DNA from: Streptomyces olivochromogenes
GTDB taxonomy: Bacteria > Actinomycetota > Actinomycetes > Streptomycetales > Streptomycetaceae
Reading direction: 5' to 3'
DNA length: 64,000 nt
NCBI RefSeq assembly: GCF_021538895.1
Contig: NZ_JADDRL010000006.1
Coordinates: 89,263-153,262 of the forward strand
Shown here: positions 52,357-61,397 of the stretch, piece after piece
Layout: each line of letters begins with the position of its first letter
Position numbering within the stretch: position 1 is the stretch's first letter
The notes under the pieces: model-generated
Seen by the model: only the letters and a program-made list of their open reading frames with translations
Databases searched by the model: none
What the model was told of the DNA's origin: nothing
Position numbers and translations under genes: made by a program

Positions 52357-54474
52357 GTGAATGAGGCAGGCCCCTCGAATTCCCCCACCCCTGTCCGGCC
52401 GTACGACGTCACGGACGAGCAGCTGAGTGCCGAACTCAAGAAGTGGACGGGAACGACGCCCGCGCTGCACCCCGTCGGTGAACTCCTCGACCGGCACTGG
52501 GAAGCGGCCTTCGCCTACGCACGGCTGTGCACCGACGGAACGCGCGCCGCCGGGATGCTCACCACCGCCACATTCACCCGGCTCTTCGGGGAATCGCTGC
52601 GGCAGAACGGCCCGACCTCCGCCTGGCGGCCCCAACTGCTGGTCACCGTCAGGCGCATCGCGGCGGAGTGGGACACCGACGGCCGCCGCGAACTCCTCCA
52701 CCCCGACCTGCGCTCCGGCACCGGCACCGGGGACCGTGCGGCGGCCCGGTTGCTGCCGCCCGCGAACCGGCGCCTGCTGTCCCGCGCGTTCCAGCGGCTG
52801 CCGCAGTCCGCTCGCGCCCTCCTGTGGCACAGCGAGGTCGAGACCGAACCGCTCGCCATACCGGCCGCACTCCTCGGTCTGGACGAGGAGGGCGCCCGCG
52901 TCGAACTCGGCCGGGCCCGGGACCGGCTGCGCGAGGAATGCCTCCAGGTCCACCGCGAACTCGCCCCGCAGGACGAGTGCCTGCGCTACATCCGGATGCT
53001 CGACGTGACCTTCCGGCGCGGCGTCGGCCTCGACCCGGACCTCCAGCGGCACCTGAGCGGCTGCGCGCACTGCAGTCACACCGCCGACCAGCTCGACCGG
53101 TTCAACGGTGCCCTCGGCGTCGCCCTCGCCGAGGCGGTACTCGGTTGGGGCGCACAGGCCTATGTGGAGGCGCGAGCGCGACTGACCGAGGGCCCCGAAG
53201 AGGCCGAATACGCCGAGGGCACCGGGCAGGCCGGCGCACCGGAACATTCACACCCGACGGCCACGGCACCGATCGGAGGCGAGCCCTTCGAAGCATCGGC
53301 GGACGGTGACTTCTTCGCGTCCACGGCGCCGGCCGGGTCGGCGATGGGCGCTGTCTTCGCGTCCATGGCGGCGGCAGATACGGCGCCGGGGGACTTCTCC
53401 GCGTTCACGTCAGCCGGACCGGACGCAGCCGACGCCTTCGGCCCCACGGGAGCCGCCGCTGCCACGCCGGGCGACAAGCCGGACCGCACGGCCCCAGACT
53501 TCCGTTCCCGCCGCACGGCCCCTGGCTCCCGCTCCCGTCGCTCCGCTCCGGGACCCCGCACCGGCTCGCGTCGTACGGCCCCCGGATCGCCCCGCTCCGC
53601 GCAGCGGGCCGCCCGGCGTGCTCGTCGGCGCAACCTCGCGCTGGCCGTGGCGGCCGTGAGCGGCCTCGTGGCGCTGCCGCTGGTGCTGTGGTCCGTGCTG
53701 TCCTCGGGGGAGGGCGCCACGGCCTCCGGGAGGAAACCCGGCGCGGGGGCGGGCTCCGGCTCGCCGACGCCGGGGGCCTCCTGGATCGGGACGAGCGCGA
53801 CCTCCCAGAGCATCGTGCGCGGCCGGCTGCGCAACGTCGCGTCCGGGCTGTGCGTCGGCATCGTCGGCGGCAAGGCCGTCCAGGGCGCGGAGACCGAGCT
53901 CGTCAAGTGTTCCTCGGCGGCGAGCCGGCAGTGGACGTACGAGACCAACGGACTGCTGCGCAGCGCCGCCGCCCCCGAGCTCTGCCTGGACTCCCGCCTC
54001 GGCTACTCGGTCCGGCTCGCCCCGTGCACGGGCCCGGCCCAGCCCAGCGCGAAGAACGTCCGCTACGAGTTCACCGCCAAGGGCGCGCTCGTACCGCGCT
54101 GGAACCGCGACCTGGCCCTCACCCCCGCCGCCACCGACGGCGCGGGCGCCCTCGTCCTGAAAACCCGCGCCGACACCCCCGTCCAGTACTGGACGATCGA
54201 CACCTCCAAGCCCGACCTGCAGATGCTGGCGGTCAACTGGGACGCGGAGAGCACCCCGTCGCCGGCCGCCGGCACCGGCTCCGCTCCCGGGGCGACGCAC
54301 ACCCCGTCGCCGAGCCCCTCGGCGAGCGGGCCGACCGCGCGGCCCGCACCGTCGCGATCCGGCTCGGCCGACCCCTGCGACTACTCCCCGTACTCCTGCT
54401 ACCCGGACGGCCGGGACGGCGGCTGGGACCACCACCACGACTATGGCTCGGGCGGTGGCCGCGGCGGTCGTTGA
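52357..54474 (+). CDS. Membrane-anchored ECF-like sigma factor fused to an extracellular ricin-type lectin
   Basis: 705 residues from GTG with GGAGG nine bases upstream. Residues about 35-110 resemble sigma region 2 (LLDRHWEAAFAYARLC) and 130-200 region 4 (LSRAFQRLPQSARALLWHSEVE; LDEEGARVELGRARDRLRE). An anti-sigma-like zinc motif HLSGCAHC (H232-x3-C236-x2-C239) follows. After an Ala/Gly-rich linker and a basic RxAPG repeat segment comes one membrane helix (about 426-448). The outer part has a ricin-B-like trefoil (about 490-640: GLCVGIVGG, ASRQWTYE, VQYWTID) and a Ser/Pro/Gly/His tail. This joins sensor, anti-sigma and sigma in one chain, like ECF groups with membrane extensions. Proteolytic release on ligand binding is a plausible mechanism (inference). 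Confidence 0.82.
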   Translation: MNEAGPSNSPTPVRPYDVTDEQLSAELKKWTGTTPALHPVGELLDRHWEAAFAYARLCTDGTRAAGMLTTATFTRLFGESLRQNGPTSAWRPQLLVTVRRIAAEWDTDGRRELLHPDLRSGTGTGDRAAARLLPPANRRLLSRAFQRLPQSARALLWHSEVETEPLAIPAALLGLDEEGARVELGRARDRLREECLQVHRELAPQDECLRYIRMLDVTFRRGVGLDPDLQRHLSGCAHCSHTADQLDRFNGALGVALAEAVLGWGAQAYVEARARLTEGPEEAEYAEGTGQAGAPEHSHPTATAPIGGEPFEASADGDFFASTAPAGSAMGAVFASMAAADTAPGDFSAFTSAGPDAADAFGPTGAAAATPGDKPDRTAPDFRSRRTAPGSRSRRSAPGPRTGSRRTAPGSPRSAQRAARRARRRNLALAVAAVSGLVALPLVLWSVLSSGEGATASGRKPGAGAGSGSPTPGASWIGTSATSQSIVRGRLRNVASGLCVGIVGGKAVQGAETELVKCSSAASRQWTYETNGLLRSAAAPELCLDSRLGYSVRLAPCTGPAQPSAKNVRYEFTAKGALVPRWNRDLALTPAATDGAGALVLKTRADTPVQYWTIDTSKPDLQMLAVNWDAESTPSPAAGTGSAPGATHTPSPSPSASGPTARPAPSRSGSADPCDYSPYSCYPDGRDGGWDHHHDYGSGGGRGGR

Positions 54475-54492
54475 GGTACGGCGCGCGCGGAC

Positions 54493-55728
54493 TCACGTGG
54501 TCCCCGCCGCGCCCAGGAACTGCGCCCAGTCGCCCTGCGGTGCCTGGCCCGGCGAGAGCGTGCGCAGCTTGCGCAGGACCGCCGGGTCCTGGGCCTCCAG
54601 CCAGGCCACCAGTTGCTTGAAGGACACGAACCGCACCTCGTCGTGCTCGGCCATCCGGCCGATGGCCTCCTCGACGGCGTCCATGTATATGCCGCCGTTC
54701 CAGCGCTCGAAGTGGTTGCCGATGAAGAAGGGCGCGCGGTTGCTCTCGTACGCGCGGCGGAAGCCGGCCAGGTAGGTGTCGCGGGCCTGGGTGCGCCAGG
54801 TGTCGTACTGGGAGCGGTCGCCCAGCGGGTTACCGGCGGACTGGTTGTACATCATGTTGTAGTCCATCGACAGGACCTGGAAGGAGTGGCCGGAGAAGGG
54901 TATGGACTGCAGCGGGAAGTCCCAGATCCGGCCGCCCTGCACCTTGCCGGGCCAGACCTGCAGTCCGCCCGGGGAGCTGGCGTCGTACTTCCAGCCCAGC
55001 GCCGCCGCCGTGGGCAGCAGCGCGGTCTGGCCCTCCAGGCACGGGGTGCGGCCGCCGATCAGCTCCTTGCGGTAGTCGAAGGGCAGCGGGTCGAGGTCGG
55101 TGAAGCCGGTGTTGGTCTTCCACTCGGTGACGAAGCGGACGGCCTGGTCGATCTCGCTCTTCCACTCGGCGCCGGTCCAGTTGCGCACGCCGTCCGCGCC
55201 GCAGAAGTGGCCGTTGAAGTGCGTGCCGATCTCGTGGCCCTCCAGCCAGGCCGAGCGGACCTGCTGGATCGTGGCGTGGATGTGCCGGTCGGCGAGATAG
55301 CCGATCGCGGAGGCGCCGACGGCGTGCCGCGGCGGGTGGTACAGGGTCTTCTTGGACTCGGGGAGCGTGTAGATGCCGCTCAGGAAGAAGGTCATCGCCG
55401 CGCCGTGGTCGGCGGCCACTTTGCGGAACCGCGAGAAGAGTTGGTTGCTGATCTCGCCCGCGCCGTCCCAGGAGAACACCACGAACTGCGGCGGCCGCGT
55501 CCCCGGCTTCATCCGTACGGCCTTCGGCTGCTTGGGCTGGGCGCCGGTGTCCGCGGTGGAGCCGTCGCCGATGAGCTTCACCGGCGGGGCGGCCTGCGTG
55601 GTGTGCCCGCCCTCCTCGGGGCTCTCGCCGCCCACGGACAAGCCTCCGGCCGAGCAGGCCGAAAGGGCACCGAGCGCGCCCGCCGTCGCCCCCGCGGTCA
55701 GCAGACGCCTGCGTGAGATGCCGCTCAT
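54493..55728 (-). CDS. Tat-exported lipoprotein polysaccharide deacetylase
   Basis: 411 residues from ATG at MSGISRRRLLTAG. Twin-arginine leader followed by a lipobox (LSAC, Cys25), so it is exported folded and lipid-anchored. The NodB-like domain has VFSWDGAGE (Asp pair region), MTFFLSGIYTL, EGHEIGTHFNGHFCG (His ligands) and FFIGNHFERWNGG. Removes acetyl groups from surface polysaccharide or peptidoglycan; the exact polymer is unknown. It converges on the lectin-sigma gene. Confidence 0.88.
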   Translation of the reverse strand: MSGISRRRLLTAGATAGALGALSACSAGGLSVGGESPEEGGHTTQAAPPVKLIGDGSTADTGAQPKQPKAVRMKPGTRPPQFVVFSWDGAGEISNQLFSRFRKVAADHGAAMTFFLSGIYTLPESKKTLYHPPRHAVGASAIGYLADRHIHATIQQVRSAWLEGHEIGTHFNGHFCGADGVRNWTGAEWKSEIDQAVRFVTEWKTNTGFTDLDPLPFDYRKELIGGRTPCLEGQTALLPTAAALGWKYDASSPGGLQVWPGKVQGGRIWDFPLQSIPFSGHSFQVLSMDYNMMYNQSAGNPLGDRSQYDTWRTQARDTYLAGFRRAYESNRAPFFIGNHFERWNGGIYMDAVEEAIGRMAEHDEVRFVSFKQLVAWLEAQDPAVLRKLRTLSPGQAPQGDWAQFLGAAGTT

Positions 55729-55884
55729 GTTCGTCCCCGATTTCCTCGTCGCGGCCCCATGCGGAGCCTGTGTGCCGTGTGGTCGAGGGATTCGATGGGC
55801 GGGTCCGCAGGAAAGATCGGAGCGATCGAGGGCTGTTGCCGTCCTGTGACACTCGGGCCGGGGAACCGGACGGCGACATGACGA

Positions 55885-55917
55885 ACCCCGCTGCCCGGGG
55901 GGAGAGGGCAGCGGGGT
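55885..55917 (-). terminator. Terminator of the DUF4232 gene
   Basis: ACCCCGCTGCCC (55885-55896) pairs perfectly with GGGCAGCGGGGT (55906-55917) around a 9-nt loop, 14 nt past the DUF4232 stop codon. Confidence 0.8.
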
Positions 55918-55931
55918 CCGGGACCGGTGGT

Positions 55932-56618
55932 TCAGGCGCCCGTGCCGGGGCCGAACACCATGAGGAAGACGGAGGAGGCGTTGCCGGAGACCGGCACCTC
56001 GCCCGCCGTCCACTTGACCGTGAGGTGGTCCCGCTCGTCCGGCGGGGTGACCAGCAGCGAGGCGGGCGTCGCCGTCTTCGCGCCGCTGATCTCGGGGTTG
56101 GAGAAGGTCAGCCCCGCCCAGGCGCTCTTCCCGGGCTTCAGCGTGACCGTCACGGGGGTGCCCGAGGACCGCTTGGGGTCCGGGCCGAGCTGACTGCCCG
56201 ACGCGCTGACGAAGGCGGCGCCGGGATAGCCGCGCAGCGTGCAGCTGCGCGACGACTTGTTGGTGAGCACGATCGGGAAGTTCTCCTGACCCGCGCCCGG
56301 GTTGTTGCGGCCCACGGTCGCGCTCAGCTCGGAGGTGTGGCAGCGCGTGCTCAGGGCCGCGCCGGCCGTACCGCTGTGCGTGGAGCCGGTCGTCGTGGGG
56401 GCGGCGGACGCGGCCGCACCGGTCGGGGTCGAGCCGGTGTCGGACGCGGGTGCGGCGGAGGATTCCGGCTTCTCGGTCGCCGGCGCCGCCGGGCCCGACG
56501 CCGTCTTCGAGGGCTGGGTCTGGGTCGTGGCACTGCCGCAGGCGGTCAGGAGGCCCAGTACGGCGACCGAACCCGCGAGCAGGGCCCCGCGCTGCAAGGA
56601 CCGGGGTGTGTGCACCAT
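55932..56618 (-). CDS. DUF4232 lipoprotein
   Basis: 228 residues from ATG with AGGAG seven bases upstream. Lipobox LLTAC; a Ser/Thr/Ala/Pro-rich linker (TQPSKTASGPAAPATEKPESS) of about 70 residues is followed by a DUF4232 domain (CHTSELSATVGRNNPGAGQENFPIVLTNKSSRSCTLRGYPGAAFV), a beta-sandwich with a conserved disulfide. Role unknown; common in Streptomyces as surface lipoproteins. Confidence 0.9.
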   Translation of the reverse strand: MVHTPRSLQRGALLAGSVAVLGLLTACGSATTQTQPSKTASGPAAPATEKPESSAAPASDTGSTPTGAAASAAPTTTGSTHSGTAGAALSTRCHTSELSATVGRNNPGAGQENFPIVLTNKSSRSCTLRGYPGAAFVSASGSQLGPDPKRSSGTPVTVTLKPGKSAWAGLTFSNPEISGAKTATPASLLVTPPDERDHLTVKWTAGEVPVSGNASSVFLMVFGPGTGA

Positions 56619-56750
56619 GTCTGACTCCTGGATCTTCAGGACACGCGTGTGGCGCGCGCCCGCGGCGCCGTGTGCGCCGTCATGGGACTCCGATGCACGG
56701 GCCACCGGAAAGGTTCGCGGCCCGCTCGGTTTTTTCTACCGTCTTTGCCC

Positions 56751-58148
56751 TCAGGTGACCCGGAGCGAGCGCAGTATTCCGTCGGTTGCGTCGTCGTGAC
56801 CGTGCCGGCGCACCTGTACGTACACCTGGGGCTGCTTCGCGCCGGACGCCGGGGCGAGCGCGGCCTCCGCTATCGAGCCGCCGTCCGCGCAGCCGCTCCA
56901 GGTGCGGACCCGGCCGTGCCAGTCGGTGCTGGTGAAGGCGCGGTTTCCGGCGTAGTGGCAGCCGGAGTGGGCGAGGGCGTTCACCCGGGCGGTGACATCG
57001 CCGTGCTCGCTCAGGCCGATGAACACGCCGTTCACCGGAGCCGTCAGATCCGGCCACTTCGCCAGGTCGTCGGCGACCTCCAGCCCGGGCTCCTGCCCGG
57101 AGCCCAGGCCCAGGGCCCGCGGATTCCATCCGGAGTCGCGCAGCTGACGGCCCCAGCCCGCGGGCACCACGGCCGCGATCCGGCCGGTGGCGTCCGACAC
57201 CCGGACCGAGTCGGCCGGAGAGTCGTGGTGCATCAGGGTCACCGCCACGGCCGCGCCCCCGGCCGCGAGGACCGCCGCGACGGTGAGGGTGACGACGTTG
57301 AGTCTCCTTCTGACGCCGTCGAGCCTGCGGCGCGTCCGGCGCGTCCGGCGTGCCGGGGCACGGGCGGCCAGCCGGTCCAGCTCGTCCGCGAGGTCCCGGG
57401 CGGCCGGCCAGCGCCGCTCGCGGTCCGGCTCCAGCGCCCGCATCAGGGCGCGCTGCACGTCGTCACCGAGCTCCGGACGCAGCCGCTGCGGGCGTACGAC
57501 CTGGCCCGGCGCGGCCGGAACCGTCCCGGTGACCAGCTCGTAGCCGACCGCGCCCAGGCTGTACACGTCGGCCCGCGCGTCGATGCCCTCGCCGGGCTCG
57601 GCCTGCTCCGGCGGCTGGTAGCCGGCCGAGCCGGCGGCCAGGGTGAGCCCCGAGGCCTGCGCCAGGCTCTTGGCCAGCCCCAGGTCGGCCAGCAGGACGC
57701 GGTCGGTGCCGCCCGGCCCCGTACGCAGCAGGATGTTGCTCGGCTTGATGTCCCGGTGGACGATGCCCGCCTCGTGCAGCGCCGCCGCGCTCCGGGCGGC
57801 CTGCGCCGTCAGCCGCAGCGCCTCGGGGACCGGGAGCGGGCCCGCGTTCAGCCGGTCGGCGAGGGTGCCGGCGTCGGCGTACTCCATCACGAAGTACGGC
57901 CTGCCGTCCGGCAGTTCACCGATGTCGTAGACCTGCACGACCCGCTTGGAGTCGGCCTTGCGCAGCAGCCGCGCCTCGGACAGGAACCGGTCCCGGATGT
58001 CGAGCCGGTGGGACCAGTTGTCGGCGAGCACCTTGACGGCCACCGGGGCCTGCAGTACGTCGTCGTGGGCGAGCCAGACGGTACCGAAGGCGCCGGTGCC
58101 CAGAGGCCGTTCGAGACGGTAGCGGCCGATCCGCTCCGGGGAGTGCAT
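56751..58148 (-). CDS. Membrane Ser/Thr protein kinase with extracellular domain
   Basis: 465 residues from ATG at MHSPERIGRY. Kinase domain residues 8-262: glycine loop PLGTGAFGTV, Lys39 (VAVK), HRDIKPSN (131-138) and DLG (155-157) in place of DFG, then AGSAGYQPPEQ and DVYSLGAVGYEL. A basic juxtamembrane stretch precedes one membrane helix (285-306). The outer domain of about 155 residues (GWGRQLRDSGWNP, SGCHYAGNRAFTSTDWHGRVRTWSGC) carries paired Cys and no PASTA repeat. It is divergent from an ECF sigma gene with only 46 bp between starts, suggesting a kinase-sigma pair. Confidence 0.92.
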   Translation of the reverse strand: MHSPERIGRYRLERPLGTGAFGTVWLAHDDVLQAPVAVKVLADNWSHRLDIRDRFLSEARLLRKADSKRVVQVYDIGELPDGRPYFVMEYADAGTLADRLNAGPLPVPEALRLTAQAARSAAALHEAGIVHRDIKPSNILLRTGPGGTDRVLLADLGLAKSLAQASGLTLAAGSAGYQPPEQAEPGEGIDARADVYSLGAVGYELVTGTVPAAPGQVVRPQRLRPELGDDVQRALMRALEPDRERRWPAARDLADELDRLAARAPARRTRRTRRRLDGVRRRLNVVTLTVAAVLAAGGAAVAVTLMHHDSPADSVRVSDATGRIAAVVPAGWGRQLRDSGWNPRALGLGSGQEPGLEVADDLAKWPDLTAPVNGVFIGLSEHGDVTARVNALAHSGCHYAGNRAFTSTDWHGRVRTWSGCADGGSIAEAALAPASGAKQPQVYVQVRRHGHDDATDGILRSLRVT

Positions 58149-58194
58149 GCGACTATCATGCCTGGCCTGAGATCGACTCCGAGGGGGACCTGGC

Positions 58195-58743
58195 GTGCAC
58201 GACGCGGCGCTGACCGAAGACCTCGCCCGGCGGGCCGCCGCGGGCGACCCGGCGGCCCTGGACCGGCTGCTCTCCGAGGTCCGGCCCGAGGTCGTGCGGC
58301 GCTGCGGGCGCTTTCTGCCCTGCCGGGAGGACGCCGAGGAGGCCGCCCAGGACGTGCTGCTCCAGGTCGCCCGGAAGATATCCACCTTCGAGGGCCGCAG
58401 CCGCTTCAGCACCTGGCTGTACACGGTCGTCGCGAACTGCGCCCGGCAGAAGTACCGCGAGCTCAAGCGGCGCGCCGCGGAGCAGCCCGCTGCCATCGAG
58501 CCGTCCGCATACGTCGACCCGCGCACCACCAGCGTGATCGCCGGCTCCCGGGTGGACCTGCTGGAGGCGCTGGACCGGCTGGAGCGGGAGCATCCGCACC
58601 TGGTCGCGCCGCTGGTCTACCGCGACATCTGCCAGCTGGAGTACGCCGAGGTCGCCGAGCGGGTCGGCATTCCGCTCGGCACGCTGAAGTCGCGGCTGCA
58701 CGAGGCGCGCAAGCAGGTGCGGCCCTGGCTGACGGCCGGCTGA
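58195..58743 (+). CDS. ECF RNA polymerase sigma factor paired with a Ser/Thr kinase
   Basis: 182 residues, GTG start. Region 2: CREDAEEAAQDVLLQVARKISTFEGRSRFSTWLYTVVANCARQ; region 4: LVYRDICQLEYAEVAERVGIPLGTLKSRLHEARKQ. No anti-sigma gene is adjacent; the divergent neighbour is a membrane Ser/Thr kinase, and the convergent neighbour 27 bp beyond its stop is a SpoIIE-type phosphatase. Some ECF groups are known to be controlled by Ser/Thr kinases in place of anti-sigma factors, so phosphorylation control is a reasonable hypothesis. Confidence 0.9.
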   Translation: MHDAALTEDLARRAAAGDPAALDRLLSEVRPEVVRRCGRFLPCREDAEEAAQDVLLQVARKISTFEGRSRFSTWLYTVVANCARQKYRELKRRAAEQPAAIEPSAYVDPRTTSVIAGSRVDLLEALDRLEREHPHLVAPLVYRDICQLEYAEVAERVGIPLGTLKSRLHEARKQVRPWLTAG

Positions 58744-58770
58744 CCCGGCCTTTCTCCCGGATGACCGGGC

Positions 58771-61143
58771 CTACTCCTCCTCGACCAGGGTCACCTCCGC
58801 CCAGATCGTCTTGCCCTCCGCCGTGTGCCGGCTGCCCCAGCGCTGGGTGAGCTGGGCGACCAGGAGCAGCCCGCGGCCGCCCTCGTCCCAGGTCTTGGCC
58901 CGGCGCAGGTGCGGGGCCGTGTGGCTGGTGTCGGAAACCTCACAGATCAGCGTGGCCGCGTCGTGGATCAGCCGCAGCCGGATGGGGTGCGAGCCGTACC
59001 GGATGGCGTTGGTGACCAGCTCGCTCACCACCAGCTCCGTGGTGAACGCGGCCTCGCTCAGCGACCAGGTGTCCAGCTGCTCCACGACCTGCTTACGGAT
59101 CGGGGCGACCAGCGCCGGATCGGCCGGGATGTCCCAGGTGGCCACCTGGGAGGCGGGCAGCCCCTGGGTACGGGCCAGCAGCAGGGCCACGTCGTCCTGG
59201 GCACCGCCCGGCGGGAGCAGGGCCGCAAGCACCCGGTCGCAGGTCTCCTCCAGCGACTCCGTGTACGCGGCGAGCGCCCCGAACAGCAGCCGCTGACTGG
59301 CCTCGACGTCCCGCTCCCGGGTCTCGATCAGACCGTCGGTGTACAGGGAGAGCACGGTGCCCTCGGGCAGCTCGACCTCGATGCTCTCGAAGGGCAGCCC
59401 GCCCAACCCGAGCGGAGGGCCCGGCGGCAGGTCGAGCTGCCGGGGCGGTTCGCCGGGCGGCACCAGCACCGGCGCGGGATGCCCGGCGCGGGCCAGGGTG
59501 CAGCGCCGCGAGACCGGGTCGTACACGGCGTACAGGCAGGTCGCGCCCACCTCGCCCGGGCTGCCGGCGCCGCCCGCCTCCTCGGACAGCCGGACCACCA
59601 GGTCGTCGAGGTGGGTGAGCAACTCGTCCGGGGCCAGGTCGATGTCGGCGAGGGTGCGCACCGCCGTCCGCAGCCGGCCCATGGTGGCGGAGGCCTCGAT
59701 GCCGTGGCCGACGACGTCCCCGACGATCATGGCGACCCGCAGCCCGGACAGCGGGATCACGTCGAACCAGTCGCCGCCCACCCCGGCGCGCGCCGCCGGC
59801 AGGTAGCGGGAGGCGGCCCGCACGGCGGCCGTGCGCGGCAGCGTGCGGGGCAGCAGGCTGCGCTGGAGGGCCAGGGCGGTCTCGCGCTCGCGGGAGTAGC
59901 GGCGGGCGTTGTCGACGCAGACCGCGGCGCGGGCGGTGATCTCCTCGGCCAGCAGCACGTCGTCCTCGGTGAAGGCTTCGAGGCGCCGGTGGCGGGCGAG
60001 CACCGCGACCCCGAGGGTCAGGCCGCGGGCCCGGATCGGCACGGACATCACGGAGTGGATGCCGAACTCGCGCACCCGCTCGCCCCGCGCGGTGTCCGCG
60101 GCCAGCCACTGCTCCAGGTCGGAGGGCACCGAGGCGACGATCGTGCGGCCCGCCATGAGGGAGGCGGCCTGCGGGGACGTGGCGGGGTAGACCGCGATGT
60201 GCCCCGGCTTGATCACCGCCTCGGGGGTGTCCTGGAGCACCGACTGGTGCGCGGCCCGGCGCAGAGAGACCGGCGCGGTGATCCGCGCCGGCGGCTCGGC
60301 GCCGTTCTCCTGCGGATCCAGCAGGTCGACCCGGACGAAGTCGGCGAGCACCGGCACGCACACCTCCGCCAGCTCCTGGGCGGTCCGCGTGACGTCGAGG
60401 GTGCTGCCGATCCGCACGCTCGCCGTGTTGACCAGTTGCAGCCGCTCCCGGGCCCGGTAGTTGTCGGTGAAGTCGTGGGCCGCCAGGCACACGCCGCGCA
60501 CCCGGCCCTGTGCGTCGGTGATCGGGGCCATCCGGGCCAGCCAGGAGTGCGGCCGCTCCTCGCCGGCGGCGGGCAGGTGCGCCTGGACGTCGACGGGGAG
60601 GCCGGTGGTGAGCACCCGGAGCAGGGCCCGTTCGAGGGCCTCGCTCTGCGGCTTGCCGCCGATCTCCGAGGCCCGCAGCCCCCGGGTGCGCTCCGAGGAG
60701 AGATCGATCACCGCTTCCATCGCCTCGTTCATCGTGCGCAGCCGCAGCCGGTCGTCGTAGAGCGCGACCGCGCACGGCGCCTGGATCAGGGCGGCGTTGG
60801 ACAGTGGGTCGTCCGGGGCGGGGGCGGTGCCGGCCTCCAGCGGCGTGACGACGAGCCAGTCGGCGGGGCGGTCGTCGTGCGGCGGGCGGTGGTGGGCGAG
60901 CACCCACACCGACACCGTATGACCGTCGCGGTGGCGCAAATCGACCGTCCCGGTCCAGCGCGGTCCGGCGGGCACCAGGCGGCCACTGCCGGCCAGCAGT
61001 TCCGCGGCGGGGCGGCCCACGACCTCTGCGGCCGTGTGGCCGAGCAGCCGACGAGCCCCCTCGTTCCACGCGACCAGGACACCGTCGTCGTCGATGACAG
61101 CCCGGGCCGTAGCCGCATCGTCGAACGGATAGACCGGGCTCAT
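58771..61143 (-). CDS. PAS-GAF-SpoIIE phosphatase with RsbW-like ATPase domain
   Basis: 790 residues from ATG with GGGAG eight bases upstream; a GTG 15 codons earlier is possible. Order: PAS (about 10-100, AVIDDDGVLVAWNEGARRLLGHTAAEVVGR), second PAS (about 115-230), GAF (about 245-410), SpoIIE/PP2C domain (about 430-645, GVGGDWFDVIPL, VGDVVGHGIEASATM, YTDGLIETRE) and a GHKL ATPase (about 660-785, ELVTNAIRYG, WDEGGRGLLLV). It joins phosphatase and anti-sigma kinase-like activities of partner-switching systems. No STAS partner is adjacent; the nearest one lies about 30 kb away. Confidence 0.92.
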   Translation of the reverse strand: MSPVYPFDDAATARAVIDDDGVLVAWNEGARRLLGHTAAEVVGRPAAELLAGSGRLVPAGPRWTGTVDLRHRDGHTVSVWVLAHHRPPHDDRPADWLVVTPLEAGTAPAPDDPLSNAALIQAPCAVALYDDRLRLRTMNEAMEAVIDLSSERTRGLRASEIGGKPQSEALERALLRVLTTGLPVDVQAHLPAAGEERPHSWLARMAPITDAQGRVRGVCLAAHDFTDNYRARERLQLVNTASVRIGSTLDVTRTAQELAEVCVPVLADFVRVDLLDPQENGAEPPARITAPVSLRRAAHQSVLQDTPEAVIKPGHIAVYPATSPQAASLMAGRTIVASVPSDLEQWLAADTARGERVREFGIHSVMSVPIRARGLTLGVAVLARHRRLEAFTEDDVLLAEEITARAAVCVDNARRYSRERETALALQRSLLPRTLPRTAAVRAASRYLPAARAGVGGDWFDVIPLSGLRVAMIVGDVVGHGIEASATMGRLRTAVRTLADIDLAPDELLTHLDDLVVRLSEEAGGAGSPGEVGATCLYAVYDPVSRRCTLARAGHPAPVLVPPGEPPRQLDLPPGPPLGLGGLPFESIEVELPEGTVLSLYTDGLIETRERDVEASQRLLFGALAAYTESLEETCDRVLAALLPPGGAQDDVALLLARTQGLPASQVATWDIPADPALVAPIRKQVVEQLDTWSLSEAAFTTELVVSELVTNAIRYGSHPIRLRLIHDAATLICEVSDTSHTAPHLRRAKTWDEGGRGLLLVAQLTQRWGSRHTAEGKTIWAEVTLVEEE

Positions 61144-61397
61144 CGTCGCCACTCCCGAGCGCACACTCACAGTGAACATGCGAGTCACTTGTGTTCCAGC
61201 CTAGTCCGTCCGGCCCGCGCGCGGAGGGCAACTATGAGCGACCCGCCCGGCTGGTCAAGAGGCCGATTCGGCCGTTGTCGGGCGCGGGTCAGGCGCAGGT
61301 GACGGCACTCTTGACGGCCCGGTGTGGTACTCCGTCAGAATCTGTTTGTTCGCGATGAGTTGTGAGTACTTCTGGGCCCTGATGAGGGAGAGCCGTC

